This document shows positions 1 to 9,147 of a DNA stretch of 64,000 nucleotides, one piece after another. The position numbers were made by a program, and so were the translations under genes. Below the pieces are notes generated by a model, which saw only the letters and a list, made by a program, of their open reading frames with translations, was not told the origin of the DNA and did not search any database. How positions within the stretch are numbered: position 1 is the first letter of the stretch; each line of letters starts with the position of its first letter. The stretch comes from Calditrichota bacterium (GTDB lineage Bacteria; Calditrichota; Calditrichia; RBG-13-44-9; J042): the NCBI GenBank assembly GCA_013150955.1, contig JAADJD010000012.1:105267-169266 (forward strand), read 5' to 3'.

Positions 1-399
1 GGGAGCCCGGGTAATCTGACGGGGTTCACCGCCATCCACGGGAATGGCATATACCTGACGGTTGCGCTCGATGGATTTTCGGCGGCTGAGAAAATAAATC
101 TCTTTCCCATCGGGGGACCATTGAATAGCGCGCACGGAGTTGGGTTTTCGGATATAAACACGGGGCTGTTTATCCCGAAGGGACACCACCCAGAGCTCAT
201 TATAAGCGCCACCCGGTTTCTCGGTAGAATCTCGCGGGGTGCGTACGGTAAAGGCCACAAAATTTCCCTGGGGCTGAATGGCCACCTGGGTTACCCAGCG
301 TAAATCGACGACTTGCTGAGGCGTCAACACGCTGGCGTGGGAGTCCCCAAACCCAATAATCCCTATCCCAATCAGTAAAAGGAATATTCTTATCTTCAT
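1..399 (-). CDS. S9-type (prolyl oligopeptidase-like) peptidase, N-terminal part
   Basis: The gene runs off the left edge, so only the first 133 codons are present and the catalytic C-terminal hydrolase domain is not visible. The product begins with a signal peptide (MKIRIFLLL followed by a Gly/Ile-rich core, ending near SHA). The mature part opens with LTPQQVVDLRWVTQVAIQP and continues with short beta-propeller-like blades such as IQWSPDGKEIYFLS and VDGGEPRQITR, as in the propeller domain of secreted S9 peptidases. A good ribosome site (AGGAGGT) lies about 10 nt before the ATG. A TolB-like PD40 propeller protein without peptidase activity is the main alternative. Confidence 0.72.
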   Translation of the reverse strand, partial: MKIRIFLLLIGIGIIGFGDSHASVLTPQQVVDLRWVTQVAIQPQGNFVAFTVRTPRDSTEKPGGAYNELWVVSLRDKQPRVYIRKPNSVRAIQWSPDGKEIYFLSRRKSIERNRQVYAIPVDGGEPRQITRAP

Positions 400-560
400 T
401 GCCACCAGAACCTCCTGTATTTTTCTGTCCCCAATCCAATGGTTGCTTTGAAATTCCTAATCCGGCAGAAAAGATACAGAACTTTTCTCATTTATTGAAG
501 ATAGATTTTCAATTTTCAGCGGTGAATTCTGGCGATGGGATTTGGGCAAGGATCATATGT

Positions 561-808
561 TCCGGATTATGGATCAGACCACGAATGACACAATGAACAC
601 AAATAAAATACAATGGATTATGTGTGGATGAAAATTTGTTTCGGGGATCATTCGCGATTTTGTAGATATTTAGTTTCGTTCGCGTGATTCGCCGTTGAAT
701 CATTTGATTCTAACTGGATGAAAAATGGGTTCCGGTGCCTTTGGGCTATTTTTTTGTTATGATTGGAAGAAGCCGCGTGATTCGTGGTTCAGTGCATAAT
801 TTGCGCTT
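561..808 (+). repeat. Intergenic repeat R1 (one copy plus an extra 3' half)
   Basis: This is a diverged forward copy of the dispersed repeat described under 14832-15000. The left end (ACCACGAATGACACAATGAA), the inner GTGTGGATGAAAAT and the right end (CGCGTGATTCGCCGTTGAAT) are recognisable. A second right half follows and ends with GCGTGATTCGTGGTTCAGTG. It fills most of the 407-nt gap between two minus-strand genes; nothing else is seen there. Confidence 0.7.
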
Positions 809-2798
809 ATTGAATTAAGAGGAATTGCAATTCTTTACCGGTGTGGGTCTCATTAACCAGGTCGGTCACTTTAACAGTGAGCAGATATTTTCCGTCTTTT
901 AAATTGTCCACCGGTTTTTCCCAGGCCACATGGGCATTGGACTGAGATCGTATTTCATGGTGGGTTTCCGAAAGGACCAGGTCCGGCTTTTTTTCTTTGC
1001 TTCCCAGCCAGCCAAACAGCTTTTTGAAAATATTTTTCCCCTTACCCAATCGAAATAAGTTATACGAAACATCGAAGTGGGCTTTACCGTCCGCATCTCT
1101 TCCCAGATTGTAGACCTCAAAATAAATTTTTAAAGGCACCGTTTTGTCGTGCTCATTAATCGGCTGGGGGATGATCATCAATGTGTCTTTAACAAAGACA
1201 TTTTCTTCCCGGGTCGGCAGAACATCACCCACCAGAAAGACTTCGGACATGGTGAGCATAGTATCCGGATACCAGGGTACCCGTAGCGGAACCCGCTGGA
1301 CATGTAACCGTTCACCCAGTGGATTTTCCACTCGAAAAATCACCTGATAGGTTCCGGGATCCAGCAGAAAGGTAAATTTGCTGATAAACGTATCGCCCAC
1401 TTTCTGATGAGAAATGGGAATGGTGGTGGAATCGGCCTCTACCAATCGGTAATCGGGATCAAATATACCGATCTGACTTTTAATTTCAGAATAAAACTCC
1501 GGTTCAAATACATATTGAATTTCATCGTTGGGCACATAATAATTGAATTCCACCAGTGTCTTTCCGGATTCTCCCTTGAAATGCATCCAGTTATAAAAAA
1601 CGGTTAAAGTGTCCATGCCAAAATCGGTACCCAGCACCAGCCGGCGGATATAATTCTTCATCCATCGGAAATGCATCTCATCCAGATCCTTAAAGTGAGT
1701 CCGGGCATACTCATTGGCTTCCAGCGGATCGATTTGCTCATCCATCAGCCGAATTCTTTCCCGAAATTCGCGGTGCAGGGGAGCCAGGGAGGTATAAAGA
1801 TCGTACCGGAGCCACAGCGGAATTAGCACCGTGCGTCTTCCCCCGTAGAATGCCGTCCGTCCCCGATAAAATATACCCAGAACCTCTTCCGGACCACTTA
1901 CCAGGCGGTAAAAATTCTTCCCGCCTCTTCCCACAAACGTCCAATAAATATCCGGGTGAATATGTTTGTAAAACCACATTTCAAACGGGTACAGGGCATA
2001 TCCACCGGTTCCCCGGGTACCGCTCCGGGAAATGTACATGCGGCTGGTTGGACCCAACAGAATGAAGATGTCTCCCCGGTCATCATAGCCTTTAGGTAAT
2101 AGGGGATCACTAAATTTTTGACGTGCAATTGCGGCCCGTTTAAAGAATTGTAACACATATTCATTATCCAGGGTAGCGGGAGTGGGATCCTGTCGTCGGA
2201 AGGCTTTATAAAAAAGATTGCCAATTTCCGGTTGACGGGGTGGTTTTTCTTTCAGGATGTTCTGGAGTTCATCCTCAAATAGGAGAATTTTTGCCTGATC
2301 AAAAAATTGCTCCCATAAATCGGGCTGGCGTTCAGGGGAAATGCTCTTTAACCAGTCATAAAAAATTTCTGTAATGTTTACCTGAGCCTGAGTGAAATTG
2401 TTTTCAGCAAACAACCGGACCAAGTGGTAATTCAGATAGGGATCATTTTTATCCTTATTTTTTAAGACAAAGTAGCCTTCGATCAGGATCTGGGCAGCGG
2501 TATCCGCCTTTTGCTCCTTTTCATAAACGGTCGCCAGCCAATCCCACAACGAACGGCCTGAGTCTTCCTGAAATGTCGAATCCTGCTGAATCAGTTCCGT
2601 TAAAAACTCTTTGGCCTGAGCATATTCTTTCTCTTTAACCGCCTCTTTTACACGGACCAGCTGGGTAGCAATGGAGCTTTCTGTACTACTGGCAACAGTC
2701 TGTTGAAAAGATAGACCCCCAAGAAGCAAAACGAAAAGGAACAAACGAAAAACAAGACAGGGCTTTTGAATAAAACCACTCATACTATAAAACATCAT
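807..2798 (-). CDS. GWxTD domain-containing exported protein
   Basis: A 663-aa protein with an N-terminal hydrophobic export signal (core LVFRLFLFVLLLGG, likely cut after TVASS). Residues about 40-170 are helical and TPR-like. Around residues 230-300 it has the GWxTD-type core (YDDRGDIFILLGPTSRMY, then YPFEMWFYKH and WTFVGRGG). The C-terminal half is beta-rich with a NEYARTHFKD segment. The family is found mainly in FCB-group bacteria and has no established function; an envelope location is inferred. The start has no strong ribosome site, and the Met at codon 6 is an alternative. It lies downstream of the susCD-like pair but is separated from it by a terminator. Confidence 0.75.
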   Translation of the reverse strand: MMFYSMSGFIQKPCLVFRLFLFVLLLGGLSFQQTVASSTESSIATQLVRVKEAVKEKEYAQAKEFLTELIQQDSTFQEDSGRSLWDWLATVYEKEQKADTAAQILIEGYFVLKNKDKNDPYLNYHLVRLFAENNFTQAQVNITEIFYDWLKSISPERQPDLWEQFFDQAKILLFEDELQNILKEKPPRQPEIGNLFYKAFRRQDPTPATLDNEYVLQFFKRAAIARQKFSDPLLPKGYDDRGDIFILLGPTSRMYISRSGTRGTGGYALYPFEMWFYKHIHPDIYWTFVGRGGKNFYRLVSGPEEVLGIFYRGRTAFYGGRRTVLIPLWLRYDLYTSLAPLHREFRERIRLMDEQIDPLEANEYARTHFKDLDEMHFRWMKNYIRRLVLGTDFGMDTLTVFYNWMHFKGESGKTLVEFNYYVPNDEIQYVFEPEFYSEIKSQIGIFDPDYRLVEADSTTIPISHQKVGDTFISKFTFLLDPGTYQVIFRVENPLGERLHVQRVPLRVPWYPDTMLTMSEVFLVGDVLPTREENVFVKDTLMIIPQPINEHDKTVPLKIYFEVYNLGRDADGKAHFDVSYNLFRLGKGKNIFKKLFGWLGSKEKKPDLVLSETHHEIRSQSNAHVAWEKPVDNLKDGKYLLTVKVTDLVNETHTGKELQFLLIQ

Positions 2799-2840
2799 GC
2801 TTTTTTATTAGTTACAGTTATCATCGGAAATTTAGTTCCC

Positions 2841-2888
2841 AAAATAATAAAAAAACAGCCCGGCCATCCAAAAGGATTGACCGGGCTG
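2841..2888 (-). terminator. Intrinsic terminator after the susCD-like pair
   Basis: On the minus strand an 8-bp perfect stem (CAGCCCGG / CCGGGCTG, 2856-2863 with 2881-2888) closes a short loop and is followed by a run of seven T residues. It lies about 25 nt after the SusD-like stop codon and separates that gene from the GWxTD gene. Confidence 0.88.
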
Positions 2889-2912
2889 CGGAAATCGAAT
2901 GATTAGACCCGA

Positions 2913-4427
2913 TTAGTATGGATTTCGGATCGGGTCATTTTGATTTCGACCATAATTGGGATCGTTGGGTTCCCAATAATAAGCCTGCTTATCGGGACCG
3001 GACAGCTGCTTCGTCGGATCATCCACGTTCGGATTGGTTTGCCGTTCATCGTCACTGATCGGCAGCCGGTGAGGAATGATGTCTGGAGATTCGGTGTAGT
3101 CATTCGCACCAAAAGCCACTATTTTCGGGTAACCGGTTCGCTTCCAGTCATTGAAGACCTCGATGTTCAGGAACAGCGCAATATACTTTTCCATCATAAT
3201 CGCTTCGAACAACGCATCGCCAGTCACCGTGTCGTCATAAACGCCCAGCGTGTCCGGCTTCAATCCCCATTTTGCCTCGATGACTCGCAGTGCCTGATTC
3301 AGCTTTTCCCGTGCGGTGGTTTCATCACCCAGCTTAAACGCCGCCTCGGCCTGGATGAACAGCGTTTCCTCGTAGGTCAGGATATCATAGGACTTCGACT
3401 TATCCAGGAAGATACTGCTCAATGTCGACGCTGAAATCCTACCTTCTCCTGGAGCAGATCCAACGTAAATTGGATTCCCTGAATCATCAAATCCTGCAGG
3501 CGCGAAATAGATAGGTAAACGCGGGTCTTTTCTTTCAATCAACAAATCTACTAAAAATTTCCCAGCACGGATATATGAATCGCGTTCACGATAAAATTGA
3601 TACCAGGTGTTTGACTCGGATTCTATATCAGAATGCTTCGTCTTAAAATCGCCATCGGTGGCATTTATTCCATTCGCGGCATGATTTAACGCTTGTTCAT
3701 AAGGATTCGTATAACCTTCCGGAAGCTCTTCACCCGCTTCAAACGCTTCACCCCAATGTAAATAATAACGCGCTTTTAGAGAATGGGCAAAGCGAATCCA
3801 TTTACCAAGATCACCACCATATACATGATCATTAGCGGGTAATGTAGCTGCAAAACCAGAAAGTGGAGTCTGTAAGTCTTTAATTGCGTCATCTAACAAC
3901 TTTTGAATTGCCGCGTAAATCTCAGCTTGTGTATCCAATTTTGGTGTAGGAATGTCCGGATTTGCCGCTTCAGAATATGGGATATTGCCCCAAATGCTGG
4001 CTGCAGTACCAATTACAAGTGCTTCCCAAACCTTGGCAATCCCTCTATAATTTATCCAACCATTAGCATTACATAGTTCAATAACCTTACGAATATCCAC
4101 CAAACCACCGCCGGTATATACATCATTAAACTCACCGTCGTGATCGGCCTCCACAATTGAGTATCGATCATAGGCAAGATATTGCCGATCCGTTCCAGAC
4201 ATCTGTTGCATCCACATGGAAAAGGTACGAGCAAGCGCACCTTCTTGCATAAAGAAATGAGATATTTGAATCGTATTCAACAATACATCAGGGCTGACAT
4301 CTTTTGCCCGATTGGGATCAATTTGTAACTCAGGATCGTCCAGAAAATCCGTACAGCCTACAAATAGCAAGCCAACGAATGCAATTAAAATTAAAAATGT
4401 CCAAGAAGCTTTTATTTCTTTCATCAT
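2913..4427 (-). CDS. SusD/RagB-family outer-membrane lipoprotein
   Basis: A 504-aa lipoprotein. The signal peptide ends in a lipobox (LLFVGC, Cys 25) followed by TDFLDDPELQIDPNRA, a typical SusD-like N-terminus. The rest is helical with features of the SusD-like_2 type (WMQQMSGTDRQYL, then EALVIGTAASIWGNIPYSEA, then EETLFIQAEAAF near the C-terminal third). Such proteins form the lid over a SusC-type TonB-dependent channel and bind the substrate outside the cell. The gene follows the susC-like gene by 17 nt with a strong ribosome site (AAAGGAGGGG). The substrate cannot be told from sequence; no glycan- or peptide-degrading enzyme is adjacent except the truncated S9-type gene at the window edge. 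Confidence 0.93.
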   Translation of the reverse strand: MMKEIKASWTFLILIAFVGLLFVGCTDFLDDPELQIDPNRAKDVSPDVLLNTIQISHFFMQEGALARTFSMWMQQMSGTDRQYLAYDRYSIVEADHDGEFNDVYTGGGLVDIRKVIELCNANGWINYRGIAKVWEALVIGTAASIWGNIPYSEAANPDIPTPKLDTQAEIYAAIQKLLDDAIKDLQTPLSGFAATLPANDHVYGGDLGKWIRFAHSLKARYYLHWGEAFEAGEELPEGYTNPYEQALNHAANGINATDGDFKTKHSDIESESNTWYQFYRERDSYIRAGKFLVDLLIERKDPRLPIYFAPAGFDDSGNPIYVGSAPGEGRISASTLSSIFLDKSKSYDILTYEETLFIQAEAAFKLGDETTAREKLNQALRVIEAKWGLKPDTLGVYDDTVTGDALFEAIMMEKYIALFLNIEVFNDWKRTGYPKIVAFGANDYTESPDIIPHRLPISDDERQTNPNVDDPTKQLSGPDKQAYYWEPNDPNYGRNQNDPIRNPY

Positions 4428-4444
4428 TATTATCCCCTCCTTTA

Positions 4445-7400
4445 TTAATAATTAAACTGCAGAGATAAGATAAACGAACGAGTCTGAGGCATATTGAAAT
4501 AATCCAACCCCTGCCAGTTGGTATTGCCAGCCAGGTTTGTTTCTGGATCAATACCTCTATAGTTTGTCCAAGTATACAAATTCCGCCCAGTGAATCGAAT
4601 ATTAATATCCTTAATCCCGATCCACTTGCTGATCAACTCATGACGGAATTTATAGGAGATGGAAATTTCCCGTAATTTCATGTAGCTGGCATCTTCCACG
4701 AACTGGGAAGCCGGTCCGGTAAAACCACTACCTTCGTTCAACAGATACCACCATATACCACCCGGTACTTCCTTACCAGCACCCGGACCAACACCTTTGA
4801 ACACACCCGTACCTTCACGCTTGGAATCGTCCATCTTCACGACCAGGTCTTCGGGGAAGGGCTTTTCGGTGTCTTTATGCGCACCAAAGAAATACAGCGC
4901 ACCGCGGGTACCATTCCACATGTCACCACCCTGCTTGATGTCGAACAACACCGAAATGCGCAGATTATTGAACAGGGTGAAGGTGTTTCGAATGCTTCCC
5001 GTCCAATCGGGATTGGGATCCCCAATGACCCACAGCTTGCTGGAACGAACAGGATAGCCATCCTCAGCAATGTACAGATCACCTGGCTTCCAACCGGTAT
5101 ATTCTTTATCAATATTAACACCATTTACAACCTCACCTCGACCAAACCGCACAAAATCTCGCCCTTGAATCACACCGTAAGGTTGTCCAACAACTGCATA
5201 AGCCGCAGCGCTAGTAAAACCACCTAATAAAACATATTCAGCGCCCGCCAAGTCGGTAACTAAACTGTTGTTTTCTCCATAAAGCAAGCGTACATCCCAT
5301 TTGAAATTTTTCAGCTTAATGGGCTGAGCATCTAAAGCGATTTCCCATCCTTTGTTTTCAATGACAGCAGCATTTTCCAAACGACTCATAAAACCCGTTG
5401 AGGGAGGAACAGGTAAGGCAAGAATAACATCCTCAGTACGACTTTCATATCGTGTTATTTCAAGCCCAATTCTATTGTTTAAAAACCCTAAATCAAGTCC
5501 GTATTCCCATTCTTTATTTCGTTCTGGTCGAATAGCATCATTACCCTTTGTGGCGGATAGGAAAAACCCACCAAAACCGAATGCTGTAGTGGAATGAGAA
5601 ACGCCCCATCCCTGACCAAAACTTCCAGTACTATATAAAGTAATAGTTTGATAAGCACCTGGCTCACGTCCTGTTTCTCCATATGCAACTCGAACCTTAC
5701 CATAACTTAAAACTTTCTTAACAGGCTTCAACATTTCAAAAGAACTAAATTCCCAGGCACCACTGAATTTGGGGAACCAGTGACGTTTTTTCGCCCGACC
5801 AAAGGTCGAAGATCCATCATTTCTCAGAGAAGCTGATAAATATAATTGTTCCCATAAATCAAGCATGACTTGACCAAAAAACGATTCTTGTCTGATCTTA
5901 TATTCATACTCATTGGGATCGTAAGATGCTGTATTATCTAACTGATTAAACCCGTATACAAACATCTTATCCCCAATTGTCTGAAACGTATTAAACTCTC
6001 TTTGATTAATTTGATGTCCTAATAAAACATTCACATTCGCACTCGCTGGCTCAAAACGACGGGTTGCTGTAATAGCCAAATATCCATCGGTTTCCTTATA
6101 AGTAAATTTCTCCCTAATGACCCGACCTTCTGGATATGAGGAGCTACTGGGCGGATACACTGTTCGTCTATCGTCAGTGGAATAATCCGTACCCAGTGTG
6201 TAGCTGATATTTAACCAATCCAGAGGATCATATTCCAATTTGATGTTTCCAAAAGCCCGTCCTACATCGCTCACATTGACATTTTCATATACGATAAAGA
6301 ACGGATTATCGTATCCACGACTTCGATATAATTTCGTGGGTCTTTGGTAGCGATAAGAACGATGTAGACCTGTCTCGGGATCAATGTAAGGAAGATTGTT
6401 AAAATTGGGCGGCGTACGAAACGTTCCTAACAGTAATCCGCTGACGTTTGAACCCTTTTGAATTCGGTTCACGGTCACATCGGAATAATTAAAATTACCG
6501 GTAACACTCAGTTTTTCCGACAGTCGCTGAGTGGCCTTTAAATGAACGCTGTTGCGGAGATAATCGGAATTGCCTTTGATCGCACCATCGATGCTGGTCC
6601 GACCAATGGACAGATAATACGTCGTCCAGGCATTTCCACCGGACACGATAAATTGATTATCAAAATTGTGCCCAACTTCAAACATTTCCCATTCATGATC
6701 ATAAACCTTGGTTCCGTAGGTCAAATTCCCTTTTTCATCCACAAAACCGGCATTTCGCAGATAATCAGTGGTCAAAGTGTCCAATCGGGGACCCCAGCTC
6801 AACGGCGAACGGGTACTGGGTCGACCGAACACACCCTGACCATATTTTTTCTGCAGCGGAACGGTGTTGTAAACTTCATCCCAGGAATAGGAAACTTTGT
6901 AGGTGAATTTGGGCTTTCCGGGCTTACCACTCTTGGTCGTAATCAAAATCACACCCGAAGCAGCACGCGTACCGTAAATCGCCGAAGCCGCAGCACCTTT
7001 CAGAATTTCAATGGACTCAATATCATCCGGGTCAATATCCGACGCACGGTTGGTCTGGGTCACACCACCATGACGACCCACCGCACCGGCGATACTCTGG
7101 TTGTTAATCGGGGTACCGTCCACCACGATCAAAGGTTGGTTGTTTCCCTGAATGGTGTTGGCACCACGAATCCGGATGTAGGCTTCGGCACCCGGCTCAC
7201 CACTGGCCGCGATAATTTCCACGTTGGCCACCTTACCATGCAGAGCAGCAACGATGTTTTGCTCACCACTTTCCACCACTTCACGCGGCTGCACCTTGGG
7301 AATCACCACACCCAGTTTTTCCTTGGGGATTCCCACACCCATACCGGTCACCACGATTTCCTGAAGTTCCAGAACATCGGGCACCAGCTCGAAGTTGTAG

Positions 7401-7714
7401 GTAAATTCACCAGCGGTTAGCGTAATCTTTTGTTTGCTAATTTTGTACCCCAGAAAATTGGCAACCAGGGTCACTTCCTGCCCGTTGACCAATTCTGCCG
7501 GAATTTCGAACATGTAATACCCATCCACATCTGCGGAAGCACCCAATTGCAGTTCTTCAATGTAAATATTGGCTCCCGGCAGTGGGTTTCCGGCGTCGTC
7601 GGTGACCACGCCCTTTATGACGGCGCCTTCCTGGGCCAGAGCTGCACCAAAGCATAGCAAGCTTACCGCTATGCTCATCCATACAATTAAAAATGCTCGG
7701 CTAAAAGACCTCAT
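4445..7714 (-). CDS. SusC/RagA-family TonB-linked outer-membrane channel
   Basis: A 1089-aa protein with a signal peptide (ending FGAALAQ), a carboxypeptidase-regulatory-like domain at about 30-115 (VIKGVVTDDAGNPLPGANI), a plug domain at about 120-240 (RIRGANTIQGNNQPLIVVDG, then IESIEILKGAAASAIYG) and a long beta barrel that ends in an aromatic residue (SLQFNY). Length and motifs match SusC/RagA. It would import an oligomeric nutrient together with the SusD-like partner, powered by TonB. The ribosome site (AGGAGGAGG) is strong. No sigma/anti-sigma pair or hybrid two-component regulator sits next to it. Confidence 0.95.
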   Translation of the reverse strand: MRSFSRAFLIVWMSIAVSLLCFGAALAQEGAVIKGVVTDDAGNPLPGANIYIEELQLGASADVDGYYMFEIPAELVNGQEVTLVANFLGYKISKQKITLTAGEFTYNFELVPDVLELQEIVVTGMGVGIPKEKLGVVIPKVQPREVVESGEQNIVAALHGKVANVEIIAASGEPGAEAYIRIRGANTIQGNNQPLIVVDGTPINNQSIAGAVGRHGGVTQTNRASDIDPDDIESIEILKGAAASAIYGTRAASGVILITTKSGKPGKPKFTYKVSYSWDEVYNTVPLQKKYGQGVFGRPSTRSPLSWGPRLDTLTTDYLRNAGFVDEKGNLTYGTKVYDHEWEMFEVGHNFDNQFIVSGGNAWTTYYLSIGRTSIDGAIKGNSDYLRNSVHLKATQRLSEKLSVTGNFNYSDVTVNRIQKGSNVSGLLLGTFRTPPNFNNLPYIDPETGLHRSYRYQRPTKLYRSRGYDNPFFIVYENVNVSDVGRAFGNIKLEYDPLDWLNISYTLGTDYSTDDRRTVYPPSSSSYPEGRVIREKFTYKETDGYLAITATRRFEPASANVNVLLGHQINQREFNTFQTIGDKMFVYGFNQLDNTASYDPNEYEYKIRQESFFGQVMLDLWEQLYLSASLRNDGSSTFGRAKKRHWFPKFSGAWEFSSFEMLKPVKKVLSYGKVRVAYGETGREPGAYQTITLYSTGSFGQGWGVSHSTTAFGFGGFFLSATKGNDAIRPERNKEWEYGLDLGFLNNRIGLEITRYESRTEDVILALPVPPSTGFMSRLENAAVIENKGWEIALDAQPIKLKNFKWDVRLLYGENNSLVTDLAGAEYVLLGGFTSAAAYAVVGQPYGVIQGRDFVRFGRGEVVNGVNIDKEYTGWKPGDLYIAEDGYPVRSSKLWVIGDPNPDWTGSIRNTFTLFNNLRISVLFDIKQGGDMWNGTRGALYFFGAHKDTEKPFPEDLVVKMDDSKREGTGVFKGVGPGAGKEVPGGIWWYLLNEGSGFTGPASQFVEDASYMKLREISISYKFRHELISKWIGIKDINIRFTGRNLYTWTNYRGIDPETNLAGNTNWQGLDYFNMPQTRSFILSLQFNY

Positions 7715-8029
7715 TTGGACCTCCTCCTTAGATTAGTTAGAGTGCTTATTACAAATTCGGAATTTTGATGTTAGGGTGTGCTACACAGTACTAAAAAAAT
7801 ATAGGCCTCCTCCATTTTTACCATTCAAGATTGATTTAATATACAACAATCATACCAAAACCACTTTCAATTAAATCCATCTCATTAATTAACAATAACA
7901 TAGATTCACTTTCAGGGTTAAACTCAAATGTGACTAAGGTCAACTTTTTCCTACTCAAAGGGGAAAAATTTTTCCCTATTTTTTGAACAAACAAAATGGA
8001 AAAAATACGGACAAATCGGCTGGAAAACT
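7715..8029. other. AT-rich upstream region of the susCD-like pair
   Basis: These 315 nt between moxR and the susC-like gene are AT-rich and should hold the susCD promoter. I could not assign a convincing promoter motif, operator or RNA structure. A 65-codon open frame from a TTG is judged non-coding. Confidence 0.5.
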
Positions 8030-9028
8030 TCAAGCCATTTCTTGTAACAATCGCTGAATGATATCTAAAACGGAAATCCCTTCGGCCTCGGCATTAAAAT
8101 TGGGAATGATTCGATGTCGTAACACCGGGATGGCACAGGCGCGGACATCTTCTTCCTGAGGAGTGAATCGACCATCGAGAGCCGCCCGGGTTTTGGCACC
8201 CAGGATTAGATATTGAGAAGCGCGGGGACCCGCCCCCCAATTCACCCACTCCTTAATAAATGGTGGGGCATCGGGATTGCCCGGTCGCGTCCGATTCACC
8301 AGGCGAACGGCATATTCCACCACATTATCCGCCACGGGAATCTTCCGCAGTAGTTGCTGATAGTGCAAGATATCTTCTCGCGACAATACTTTTTGCAATT
8401 GGGGAACCGCATGACCGGTTGTGGCTTTTACAATAGCCACCTCATCGGCGAACGAAGGATAATCGATCCACAGGTTAAACATGAATCGATCCAGCTGCGC
8501 CTCGGGTAGCGGATAGGTGCCTTCCTGTTCGATGGGATTCTGGGTGGCCAGAACAAAAAAGGGTTCTTCCAGCCGGAAGGTCTCGCCTGCTGCGGTCACT
8601 TTATATTCCTGCATGGCTTCCAGCAAAGCCGATTGCGTCTTTGGAGGTGTACGATTGATCTCATCAGCCAGAACAATATTGGCAAAAATGGGGCCTTTTA
8701 TAAAACGAAACTGCTTTTTTCCGGTGGAAATATCTTCTTCGATGATTTCCGTTCCGGTAATATCCGACGGCATTAAGTCCGGGGTAAATTGAATCCGGCT
8801 AAATTTCAGATCCAGCACATCGGCTAAGGTATTGATTAACAACGTCTTGGCCAGTCCAGGAACCCCGATGATGAGACAGTGTCCCTTTGAAAAAAGCGAG
8901 ACCAGCAGCTGCTGAATGATTTCGTCCTGACCAATAATCACCTTGTGAATTTCACTTAAAATCTTCTGGTAAACTTCGGCCAGCTGTTCCAGCCGTTCGA
9001 CATCTTTTTGCATTGTTTGCTGCGACAT
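8030..9028 (-). CDS. MoxR-family AAA+ ATPase
   Basis: A 332-aa AAA+ ATPase. It has a Walker A motif (GVPGLAKT, about residues 55-62), a Walker B motif (IVLADEINR, about 118-126), the MoxR signature QNPIEQEGTYPLPEAQLDRF as sensor region, and a winged C-terminal lid. MoxR proteins act as chaperone-like ATPases and usually work with a VWA-domain protein. Their genes are normally followed by DUF58 and VWA genes; none is present here, so the partner must be elsewhere. A ribosome site (AGGAG) precedes the ATG. Confidence 0.93.
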   Translation of the reverse strand: MSQQTMQKDVERLEQLAEVYQKILSEIHKVIIGQDEIIQQLLVSLFSKGHCLIIGVPGLAKTLLINTLADVLDLKFSRIQFTPDLMPSDITGTEIIEEDISTGKKQFRFIKGPIFANIVLADEINRTPPKTQSALLEAMQEYKVTAAGETFRLEEPFFVLATQNPIEQEGTYPLPEAQLDRFMFNLWIDYPSFADEVAIVKATTGHAVPQLQKVLSREDILHYQQLLRKIPVADNVVEYAVRLVNRTRPGNPDAPPFIKEWVNWGAGPRASQYLILGAKTRAALDGRFTPQEEDVRACAIPVLRHRIIPNFNAEAEGISVLDIIQRLLQEMA

Positions 9029-9147
9029 GGTGGTGGCTCCTGTTTCTGAAAGCTTGAATTTTACAGAAAAGCCCCTGTGGAATCAAATACTAAATGAAAA
9101 GTCTCGAGAGTGGATCCCCTGAAATCGCTTTCCCTGGAAATTCGTGA

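Noticed and set aside
6542..7420. A 292-codon plus-strand frame
   Set aside because: It is antisense to the conserved SusC N-terminal and plug domains and has low-complexity composition (rich in Thr, Gly, His); no ribosome site.
7836..8033. A 65-codon minus-strand frame after moxR, starting with TTG at the moxR stop
   Set aside because: AT-rich, no ribosome site and no family features; treated as upstream sequence of the susCD-like pair.
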